Shown: piece by piece, positions 44,801 through 56,800 of the stretch | Position numbering within the stretch: the first letter of the stretch is position 1 | How the letters are laid out: the number at the start of each line of letters is the position of its first letter | NCBI RefSeq assembly: GCF_932276165.1 | Contig: NC_064012.1 | Span: 5,959,501-6,023,500 of the forward strand | Reading direction: 5' to 3' | DNA: 64,000 bases | Source: Plutella xylostella | Taxonomy: Eukaryota; Arthropoda; Insecta; Lepidoptera; Plutellidae | Translations under genes and position numbers: made by a program | Notes under the pieces: model-generated | The model's input: the letters and a program-made list of their open reading frames with translations, nothing else | Told to the model about the DNA's origin: nothing | The model's database searches: none

Positions 44801-47800
44801 TTGGGCGTCATGAGAGTGTTGTCGGAGAGACGCCGGTTCGGGAACACGTTCGACACGCGCAGGAAGTTGCTGTCGTTGTTGGAGTTGTTGGAGCCGAACA
44901 GCCACCCCCCGAGACCTGTACCGGCAGGTTAGAGAAGTAGATGGATACATGGAGATAAATTATCTATTAGCCTGGAATAGTAGGAGTTTGAGTCGTACCG
45001 AGTTTGTTCTTGAAGACGCCGGTGACGCTGCCGGTGGCGCTGGCTGGGCCACTCGGTGGCGCCGTCATGGAGTTCTTGCGGGCCATGTCCTCGGCCGAGG
45101 AGGTCTTGCGGGTGTCCACGCGCAGGTTGGGGATATTGAACGGCGGCGCCACCATGTTGTCGGTACTCATCTGGTGGCGCAGGTTGCGGTAGCGCTCTGG
45201 GCTTGACATGTGAGCCGCCGCCTCCAGCTTCATCTTGTAGCGCTGCCCCTTGTCTATGTTGTCCAACATGTCGTACAGGATCTACGGAACAACACGTCAT
45301 TAAACCCGAGACCCTCTGCACCTCGCGGGTGCCATAGGACTGCAACAACAACAACTACAAATCCAAATAGGTCTTGAATAGAAAGTAATCAGTTGGTCTA
45401 ATAGTTACCTCCATGAGGTTAGTGAACTGGTCGCAGTTGAGCGCGGGGTTGACGGCCTGCGGGGCCAGGCACGGGATCATCTTGGTGGCCATCAGGTTGG
45501 TGGTGAGACCGAACTTGGGCTCCACTAGCATCGTCCTGTACAGCTCTGTGGAAGACATCAACAACGGAGTGGTTAAGCGACGCGTCGATCGCCCGGTAAG
45601 CTCGCTTAGCTACCGCTCAGACAATCGCAAATGCAGAAAAAAGCGCTCCTGATATTTCGCAACAGCTTAGCTTACATTGCACTGCCGATTATAACGTCGA
45701 GTAAATTGATACGCATCTGTGTCTCTTTCGATACTTACTGACAACCTTATTAATGATCTCTGGGTCGCTGAGCCGCAGAGACAACAGACTCGGCAGCAGG
45801 TTGTCCACGATGTGGCCGCGCTCCAGACGCATCAGAATCTTCTCATAGAATGCCAGCACCAGGTTCACAATCTTCACATCGCACTGGCTCTTCTCGAGAA
45901 CACCCCTTATCTTGGGCAAGACGATCGTGTGCAGCGACTTGTCGTCGATGAAGTCCGAAGAGTTCTGCATTGCGAGCAGGGCTGCCACCTGCAAGCGTCG
46001 CGGATAGTTTTTAACATGTCCTAGGGCGTTATTGGTACCCAATGCTGATACTGCTGATGAGTGATGAGGTTGTAAGTTCTACTTCTGTTGATAATCTTTG
46101 TTACCTGACATTTGGACTTCCGTGAAAAAGATGGTCTGCCCTTAATAAAATAACACGTGGCCAACAAAGTATGGTGAATATATTAGTTCACGAATTTTCG
46201 AATATGTAGGGCTATTAGTTAATTAGGTGTATTATTAGTATAATAATATTCCGGGAAGTCGCGTATAATATAACGTAGGTACTCGTGTATCCATGCCTAT
46301 AAATGCATTATAATAAAAACAGTTATGGCTCAATAAATAAAATAGCAAATACCGATTTAACATTAATTACGCACAGTGTGAAACTGATACGGAAATGAAA
46401 ATGTATAATTAATTAATCAAGGTGCCTTGACGTACGTTAATAAAAGGGAAATAAGATAGTGCAAATATGAAGTAATTAATCTATAACGCGTGGATATTAT
46501 TTGTTAAATTAAACACAGTAATCCGTAATAATGAAAACGCATTCTAGATATATAAAATAACGGCATTATAAGTATTGTGACCCCAACCAATGTGACACAA
46601 AATGTTCTTGGCCTCGTAACATTTATTAACTCCATGTAAATATACCTACTTACTTCACGTAAATAAATAAGTTTTCTCACGTGTGCTATAAAAAAACAAA
46701 TAGCGACTAGGTACCTGTATTTGGCTGTTGTCGTGCTCGATGGACCTGAAGAGAACTGGCAGGATGTCGCCGTTGACCTCCTTCCTCTGGCATTTCCGCA
46801 ATATAATGTGGAGGCTTTCGAAAATCGTGACGGTTGCTCGAATAGTTTTGGGTGATTCCAACAAAGATCTGAAACATATTATAGTGTCGGATTATACACT
46901 CACGAGCAAAGAAACAGTTCCACTTACAAAATTCCAACACTTAATGATCTTTTTTTTTAGTTTGTCCAGCCATTCATTTTTTTGGCTACAAAACTCACTG
47001 ATCTAGAGAGGTTATTTTAAGATAAGTAAAAGTAAAGAAAAAATTCAATAAAATGTGTTCATTCAATAAAACGGAACTACTTATTTATTTTTCCCTGAAC
47101 ATATAAGTACAGGTATGCAATTTAAAGATAGTTCACCGATGATACTTTAAGATCTATTTTCGTATCTATCGAGTTGAAAAGTTTTGATACTAGGTATTTT
47201 ACAGTGTCGAGTTGGGAAAGTTTTGAACTGCGAACAAATTTATACTCCCTAACAATATACCCCTTGGTTATTCTGTATAACACTTTCAAATGCATTATTT
47301 ACAAAAAATGTTATGAACCATTCCTGAAACTTCACAAAACGCATAAAATACTATTAATACATTTTTTTTATCTTTATTAATTTAAACTTACCTTCATCAT
47401 TAAAAGCCAGAATAAAAAAGTTAGTAATATAAAAACATATTAATTTAAGCGTACCAGTCAAGCAGCACAATTTTACGATGGAAGTTTAACCTGAGGTCGA
47501 TCTTACATCTATTTGCTGTCATAATTCGACAGTATAACAGACAGAAACTGACAGGAATATATTTATTTAATAAAAATATATTTATTTATTTGTAAGGTCT
47601 ACCTTAGTTAGGCTTACACTCCAACAAGGCCGAGACGAGAGAAGAGATGTTTTTTTAACAACCACTAGAATTTATTTTTCTGCATATCTCGTATACGCTA
47701 AGCTCCAGTTGAAATCACTATGACGGAGATGGGTGTTATACATTATTTATTTTATCTTTATCTTATCTTTTATCTTTATTTGTATGGCTCGTTGTAAGCG

Positions 47801-50800
47801 GAGATGTGAGTGCTATTGCGGAGAGTGACGTGCGACTTGAGTACCGTTGACAGCTCCTAGTTTCTCCGCAAAGCTTGGGTAGATTTCACTGAGTTGAAAA
47901 ACGTCTCTTCTCGTCTCCGCTTTTGACATCTCAGCACATCTCCGAATTGGTGGAATGTAAGCATTTTGCGTGCAACTGGTCGTCCAAAATACGAAAGGTA
48001 CACTCGGTGTCGATCGGTGGGCTTCCTCACGCGCAGTCCGTAATCCACTGCAGGACAGGGGCCTCTTCCAGTACTGGACGGTTATTGGCATCTCCACGCT
48101 CGGCACGTTGGTCGATTGATTACTCAACAGTCGGCAGACGGGTTGAGCGATAGCTTACTGAACATTTCTACAGACAGGTCGGCCGATTGCTTACTTAACA
48201 GTCGGCAGACGGGTCGGTGGACCACTTACTTGACAGTTGGCAGCACGTAGCCAGAGAACTCGTCGTGCGAGCAGTCGTTGGCGAGCCACAGCACGGGCTG
48301 CAGCACCGATGCCAGCACCTCCGTGCTGCGGAGCTCCTGTTGAAGCAGCGGCCACACGTGCTGCCAGCGCAGTTTCTGCCGACAAAGGGGGTTGGCTAAA
48401 GGGTGCTGCCAAACTGAGCCCCTATCACAGGCTAACGTGAAAATACACAAAAATATGGAAAAACTTTTGGAACTAAAAAAGTTGCCTTACATTTTGACAA
48501 TGACAATGTACGATACGAAATGCGAATGGAGGTTCGAAAATAATGTTATCGGTGCACTTGTATACATTAACGAGCAATAAAAACTGCCAGTCAATGGCAG
48601 GTGGAACTTTTTCATTCCACGTGTGTGTTTTAAACCGAATGGTTGGGACTCAGTGGTCATTCTGAACAACTTTAGTTCTACGACTTTCAAAGTCCAGTTA
48701 AAAAATTAGAAGGAATAGAATTAGAAGGGGTTCAAATTAAGACGTTAACCATTCACTTTCTGCTATTTTTAACACTTTTGAAACAAAGTATAGCTGACTA
48801 ACATAGTATGCAACCTGAATTAATATAACACAGTAGAGCAACGGTAATATGGACGGTCAAAAATCAGATTAATGGCAGTTTAAGAAATATTGAAATAATC
48901 AATGAAAAAAAAAAATTACCTTCGGTATGTACGGCAGAGCCTCAATCAGCGTGACACGATAGAAGTTGATCTTCAGTTGAGGGTCCTTGGTGTCGATGAC
49001 GTCCAGGAATTGCATGGCGTGAATAGCCACCTCGCTCTGACACCTTCGGACAAAGACAAACGTATAAATTCACGCATTACGATAGCTGTAACCACACAAG
49101 TTAAGAATACAATAAGTAACATTGACAGACGTTCATGAGAGCGGTTTCTGACTACGTCGTATTTGTCGTTGGAGCTTGCACTCTTAAAAAAGCGTTGCGT
49201 TTAAAAAAATACTGATGTGTCAGTATCAATAGCGCTTATTCAAGTTTAGAAGCGTACGAAAATACGGTACGCGTAGGCGCTTCAAAAACAAGCTTATTTG
49301 CGCCAAAATACGCTTCTCTGAAACCGCTCGCTCTAACTCGCTCTGAAACGTCCGTACAGTAACTGATATTTAAATTTTAAAGAAATTTCATGGTCCGTTT
49401 CTTTAATTTCATTATACAGGGTGATTGGTAATTAGTGGCGGACCCGTTAAGGGGAGATAGAAGAGGTCAATTCTAGTCGATTTCAATAAGGTATGTACTA
49501 TCCGAAAGTTAACCATTTCTGAAATATTAATAATTTTAGAATTTTATAAAAAAATCGTCCATATAAAGTTTAAACATTTATTTAAGAAAAAGTACACCTT
49601 TTTTAACCACTTTTTTAATGGTTTTACATTATTAAATAATTGAAAAATAATAATAGCTATTAAATTTACATAACTAACGTTATCTTAAGCCATAGGCTTC
49701 AAAACATCAAAATTAAAATAAAATAAAACAGTCACTTTACAGAAAAAAACCTTAATTAAAATAAAAAATCACATAACAATTTTTGTTGCAAAATAGCTTT
49801 AAAACTTTAGTATTTCATGAGCTTTCGAATGAGGTATAACAAACCGAAATTGGCCAAGGAATGCAAAAAATATGACTAACTTAACACAATAGGGCAGGTA
49901 AAAAACTAGAACAAAAGAGTCACATGAGTATTGTTATCTAAGGACTACTTGGCAACCTTTTCAGTCCGCTCCTGAAATTTAATGCGTTCGGATGTGTTTA
50001 AGAAGCGTCCGTAGTCGAGCGGGCCTCAGTGATCGTAACTGATCACTGCGGTTAAGCAACAACTGGCACATTTAGTCATTGGATGGGTGACCGATTTCAA
50101 CTGGTTCTTTTCTGGACGCTTCCGTTCTTCGGACGGCACTGCTAGGGCGCGGGTCTCCTTCCATTGAAAGAAGAGTTTAGGCCTAGTCCACCAAGCTGGC
50201 CTAGTGCGGGTTGGTGAACCCCAACACAAGCAAGCTTGTGCTGGGTGAGTTGTCGGGTAAGTGGGCAACCCGACTGTCAGATGCTTTCGAGCTGCCCGAA
50301 GGCCTCTGACTGGGCTTAACGACTGCTGCCGAATCAGCAACCGGGACCCACGGCTTAGCGTGCCGTCCGAAGAACGGAAGCGTCCAGAAAAGAACCAGTT
50401 GAAATCGGTCACCCATCCAATGACTAAACGTGCCAGTTGTTGCTTAACCGCAGTGATCAGTTACGATCACTGAGGCCCGCTCGACTACGGACGCTTCTTA
50501 AACACATCCGAACGCATTAAATTTCAGGAGCGGACTGAAAAGGTTGCCAAGTAGTCCTTAGATAACAATACTCATGTGACTCTTTTGTTCTAGTTTTTTA
50601 CCTGCCCTTTTGTGTTCAGTTGGTCATATTTTTTGCATTCCTTGGCCAATTTCGGTTTGTTATACCTCATTCGAAAGCTAATGAAATACTGAAGTTTTAA
50701 AGCTATTTTGCAACAAAAATTGTTATGTGATTTTTTATTTTAATTAAGGTTTTTTTCTGTAAAGTGACTGTTTTATTTTATTTTAATTTTGATGTTTTGA

Positions 50801-53800
50801 AGCCTATGGCTTAAGATAACGTTAGTTATGTAAATTTAATAGCTATTATTATTTTTCAATTATTTAATAATGTAAAACCATTAAAAAAGTGGTTAAAAAA
50901 GGTGTACTTTTTCTTAAATAAATGTTTAAACTTTTTATGTACGATTTTTTTATAAAATTCTAAAATTATTAATATTTCAGAAATGGTTAACTTTCGGATA
51001 GTACATACCTTATTGAAATCGACTAGAATTGACCTCTTCTATCTCCCCTTAACGGGTCCGCCACTAATTACCAATCACCCTGTATACACCCACGTTATAA
51101 TATATGTACAGAAATCCTGGGATCGACTGTGGGCGTTTATGTTATATCATACGTCGTATAAATAGGCGACGGACATTGGACTAAAAAATGGGCCTATTAT
51201 GTAGCCACAGAACAATGCGGACTCGGGTGTCTGTAGCACATAAAATAAAAAATTCAGAGCTGCTAAAATCTGAAATTATTTATGAGACAATGGGAATGGT
51301 AATTGATCTTAAACAGAAGATTTAACAGGTCTAAATTTAAAGGTATTTTATGCTTTCAGTGTGGGAGTACCTTTAAATATAGCTTGTAATAATAATACTA
51401 ATGTTTTAAAATAAAAGGCATTGAATATTTAAATAATTTTACCATCGCGCAGCAAGTATTTCTATAGTTATGTGTTTATAGTTCATGCCAAACATCGAGG
51501 AAAATACATTGATTATAAAATTAAAAGAGCATCCAAACTAAATAAAATCTTTATCAGGGATCGAATACTCGGATGTATGTAGGTACATAGGTATATTACA
51601 GACTGTTCGCATATCCGTTTTCTTGGAGTATTATCATGACGTTAAATCAAGGGTGGTGCACACAAACCACCATTTCTAGAAATCACCATTAGAAAGCATT
51701 ATCTTAAAATTTATCGTCATTCATATGCAAGAATTCATTACAATTATATGCAAGAACGCTATTTTCCCGGGCATCAAAGGAGCTATTTTCTTACCTCTTT
51801 TCAGGCAAAACACACCCACTTTCAAAGCATGAGTGTGAATAATTATATAAAAACACTTATGTATCGGGTAGGAAATGAATTTTCAAGGCCCTTTATTGAC
51901 ATATATATAACTATTGTAAGCACAATTTTATCATATTATATTGAAATATAATTACGAACTCCGAATGGCTTTCCAAACTGTCTATTTTGGATTAACAATT
52001 CGCAGAAATTGTTATTGCGGCAAATCCGTGAGTGAAAAGTTTTTGTACACTAGTAATCATATTCAAATACAACTAGTGATTTCAACATTTTTTTCAATAA
52101 ATATTCTACCTATAAGGGTGGCTGTTACGAACTTCTATTTAAATACTACATAAATTCATTTAGCTAATTTCGTTTAATGCACTAAACAATTTTATCCTAA
52201 ACATGTTTATCTTCATAATTCACCATGGTCTTTTGATTAATATTTAGTTAAATGCGTTTAGCATTCTGCGATTTGTTATTTACGTTCAGTTCCACATCTT
52301 TTAATGAGAGACTTCATATTTTTTATTGAACATTCGAAACGACACAGCGTAAAACGGAGTCAATCTATCAATTTCAAACATAGAGAAAATAACACTACTT
52401 ATTTCAAAACAAAACTTATTTCGGCTTTGGTGGTGTTTGTATTTATTTGTTGTTGTGATTTCAAAGTAAAATGAATAGTCAAGCAGCTTCTTCGTGTTCG
52501 TGCCCCTAATTTTACAAGTGAAGAACAAGATTTATTGTGCAATGTATTAGAACCATACTTGCACATTATAGAGAGCAAAAAAACGTTGTTCCTGAATGGT
52601 ATCAGGAGATTTAATGTATATTTTATACAATAATGCTATTGCATGAGTAACTCTATGAATGATTCTGCAAGCTGCTGTTGGTTCTTCCACACCTATCACA
52701 TCTCCACAAGTAATTAACTGACTGCCAGTTGCATAATATCGGAGTGTGCATAACAACTGGTTCATTGGATTATTTCTGTAACAATAATTATAGGTACTTA
52801 CTTATAAATAAAAGTATAAGATAATGATGTAGTCAGATAACTTTATTATTTCAATACCTTAGCTACTTACCTGGTGGAAATAAATTCAAGATGTTGTTGA
52901 ATTTCTTGTAGTAGAAGCGATACAGTTTGTTTTGTCAAACGAAATCTTCTAACAAATGTTTTATCCGGTAGTGTCTCAAATAAGTTAGTTCTTTCTGCAA
53001 TATAGCGTAATGAGCGAGGTCTATTCATAAAGAGAAGTAATTCTTCATCATCGTCATCAAACAAAATATCCCACAAATACATTATTTATTAGATAACCTC
53101 AACATAACCTCTGAACAATGACCTCTGAATCTCTCACAGACAACAACTAGACATCACTGAGGAAAAATGCTAGAAATGGAAAAGTTCTCTTGACAGCCGG
53201 TCGGTCAGCTGGTCGCCGCGACTGACGCCATGACAGTAGATAAATGTGTTTAGTAAAGTTAAATAGCCATTTGACCGCATTTAGGTTTAACAGATTACTA
53301 ATCATATTTAAGTCGTGGTAAAAGATGTTTTACGAAATTTAATTTCAAATTGTGTTTAAATAAAAAGTTAAATACATTTATCACTTTTATAAAAGCCACC
53401 CTAAATATCGTCCAAATATTGAAATGAGCAGTAAAATTCTAGTAATGATTAATTAATTAAAATAACTTTAATGATACTTAATTATCACCAACAAACGGAC
53501 GATCGACTAAAAAGGTCAGAATTTATTTTTGCGTTTGGAATTCGTTCCAATTGACATGGAATAATTATAATGTTACCATTCGGAGTTCCAAAATATCAGT
53601 GTCCATGGCCACGTTACAACACAAATATACACAACAAAGTACTCCCGTTATGTTGGACCTACAATGTGCATGTGCTCATGCCACATAGTAGAATCAGATC
53701 CACATTCAAAGTTCCTCTGCTAATGAATTCTGAGTATTGCATCTCAGTATTTTATTTATGTTTACTCTCAGTCAAAGAAAAGTTATGAGACAAAACGCTC

Positions 53801-56800
53801 ACTTTGAACTTGGAATATAAGTGAGCTTTGAAATAATGCGATGTTTAAAACTCAACGCTGTTTAAAACAAAAACCAGCATCGTTGAATATACATCGGGAT
53901 TTTAAAATTTCAAAATCATTATCAGGAATACATAAGGGGAATAATAAACAACTTATGCATGTATTACTCACCCTTTTCTGTGAGGTAAAGGACGATTGCT
54001 GGACGCCATGTGTGGGCGATGCCTGCAAAGTGCTCGAAACGTGGGGACCAATGAAAAATGATACCTTGCGCGCACCTTAACGGGTTTATCACATGACAAC
54101 ACAACAATGCCCAGACTGTTACCCAGACGCATGCAATTCTACGTAAAATTCCAATGGCAAAGCTTAATATTTAACAAATTATAAGCACAGATAACATCAT
54201 AATTATAATAATCAGTAATCTTTTATTTCATTAGAATTTTTATTAGAATTGTCGTCACCCCCATTTTTGGTGACCCAAAACTCAATTAACATAGATAGGC
54301 ACACTAATAAGAGAGTTAAAAGCGTTACTATTAAATATTAATGACTGGCACATAGGGAATAGATTAGACTAGCACAAGAAATGAAGCAAAACACATGATT
54401 GAATCAAACTGTAGAGTATATGTGGGTCTTGGGGGATCATTCGTGGTTAGCAAGCTGCTTCTCAATTATGAGTTCGTGAGTTCACTATACATGATTAATT
54501 CGTCAATATACGTTATAAACACGTATACAAATATTAGCGATTATTATTCAGAAGACTTACCTCAATTAGATATCATGTTTATGTACCTCGAAGGTACACT
54601 GAATAGTTAAGTCCACTTTAAAAAAAAATGTTTAAGAAAATCATAGCATAATAAAGCTATTACTTCAAAGAAATCAAGTTCAAGTCACACTATACCTAGG
54701 TCATATTGAAGAAATACTACTTCACGTAAATAAAGTAGGTTTACCAGTAAACGCGTGAAATCTTCATTGCGTAACGAGCATGCTGAACATCACTCGATTG
54801 TCCCCTCAATAGAACCACATGTCACTTACTGCCAGTTTCAATTACTCTATCTACCGCAGTCTGGTAGTTACCTTTATACGATTTTGACAGGTTGTAACTT
54901 TAAATATGTGTCATAATAGTGTGAAATTAACCACAGGTCATAGGTAGATAGAGTTATTGAAACTGGCAGTTAATAGCGGGACAATCAGCAGTTGATGAAC
55001 TGTTCAGAATCTGTCAATTTAGTATCTGATATTAAAAAACAGACTTTAACCAATATAAACACGAGTACAGTAAGTTCATGTATGTATATAATAGTACATA
55101 TCTCTCCTTTGTTAAACATAAATACTAGAAAGAAGACACAAAATGTGTTGGTACTTCTGCAACAGTGCAACGGAGCCATAATGCGATATAATTCACTTTT
55201 TTCTAACATTCTCTTTAAGTAAATCTGTATATTTAAAAAAAAAACTACCTCCATTTATTATGGATACAGTTTGGTGCATGAATCGTAATCTATCTGCATA
55301 ATTCAGCTTACTTAAAGCTGAAATCCATATATGGTAGCAGTCGTTAGCACAAACAAAACAGTCATATCGTTGCAATAGGTATAAGCTGTGTCCTGACTTT
55401 GACCTATTTACTAAGCCGAGCTAAAGAACACAAGCATGGCACACATCAAAGGAATGGGACCTCAGTAAGATAGCTACTATTTATTTTCACAAATTTGAAT
55501 TTACTCAGGGCTTCAATGTTGCAAGAAAATGAGGGTAAAAAGTGACTTAGTCCATAATAATGTTAATGATTTTAGTTGTAGATAACGTTTGCTTTTGTAA
55601 GGTAAAGGAACCTAAGTATTTAATGATGGTATTCTCAACTGATTTAATGATATTGTATTCTCAACGTTAAAACTTTATGAACATATTTTTGTCACGGCAT
55701 TATGTACCTACATAAAATATAACACATAAGCTCGTGGTATAATATTTATTCTGAAATTCCGTAGTTTAAAATAATTCATTGGTACATGCCAGGATTTGAA
55801 CCCACGGTCTCCCGGATGACAGGACGAGACATTTTCCTGTAGCGCACCACAGCTCTGCACTAGATTAAAACATATAATATATAGATAGTTAAATATACCT
55901 CATGACTACAATCATATATTTTTTCATGAATGTAATATTATGTATTTTGATACTTGACGGCGCCGCTCCGTAGCGCGTAGTGTGCTACGAGCTACGAGTA
56001 CTACGACGTAGCAATGTACTACGACGTAGCGTCGTAGCACCACTCCGACTGGATAATATATTTTTTTATTATTTATTTATTTATATAAGGCAGATCAACA
56101 GTACATTAGACGTGCACTCTGGGCTCGTTGTATAATATTGGTATAACATTTGAATCCACATAATATCATACATACTTACCTATTAACTATTTACGAAACA
56201 TTCGCACTACAGTTTATTAACTTATTTGTAATTTGTGCTACAATGTATCAAAGAACAACTCGGACTCGGGTTTGGCGGTAAGTTATGTTTTAGTAAAAAT
56301 ATGCAAAATGACAAATAAACCATAATTTTATTTGTCATGTTTTCCACGGCGAATACAAGAAAGGGCTAGGCCTTATTGGTGTGTTGCTTTGTCGCTGCCA
56401 TATATTCTCTGTGACCGTTCCTTTGGGACGATGCGATGAAACGCAATACAACGCACCCTTAAATCAAGTTTTTGCTCAGGCCACATATAATAGCGACAAG
56501 CTACGCCACCGTAGGTAATCAGCGATAGACCGTAGTACCTGATTGCTTCGTCGTCATATCTGAGCCGCGAGCACAGGATTCTATACTATTTTAGATCTAC
56601 ACAAACATATGGAAACATATTTATTATTTATTATTACTTTTGGAACTAACAAATGACAATGGGCGTTTTGGGACCTATGTCCAATAAAGACGAGACATAC
56701 ATCGTTGGATAGCTCTTTTCAAGTGATCAAAAAAGTATTATGACGACAAATCCGTATAAGTTGTCCATTTTGAAATATATTCGTCGGAAGGAAGTATTTT

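Larger units (their letters stand above)
49413..51086. mobile_element. 1.67-kb foldback element with 726-bp arms and 222-bp loop
   Basis: The left arm (49413-50138) is repeated as its reverse complement at 50361-51086 with few mismatches over the whole length. The outer ends read TATACAGGGTGATTGG and CCAATCACCCTGTATA, so TATA sits outside CAGGGTG on both sides. The inner part of each arm holds a 5S-rRNA-like sequence (50030-50105 plus, 50394-50470 minus). Frames inside are short and mirrored and are not genes. It lies in the largest SCYL2 intron. Confidence 0.9.
52116..53401. mobile_element. Internally deleted PIF/Harbinger element with TAA target duplications
   Basis: GGGTGGCT opens the element and AGCCACCC closes it, with TAA outside on both sides (52113-52115 and 53402-53404). 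It carries fragments of both Harbinger genes: a Myb/SANT-like N-terminal segment on plus (52499-52590) and the N-terminal half of the transposase on minus (53082-52560). They run into each other near 52585, which marks the deletion junction. Full elements are usually several kilobases. Confidence 0.8.

Noticed and set aside
50030..50105. Functional 5S rRNA gene
   Set aside because: Only the internal promoter part is kept; the terminal stem and both ends of 5S rRNA do not match.
50026..50473. Mirror-image open frames of 128 and 70 codons
   Set aside because: They are duplicated shadows in the two arms of the foldback around the 5S-like sequence.
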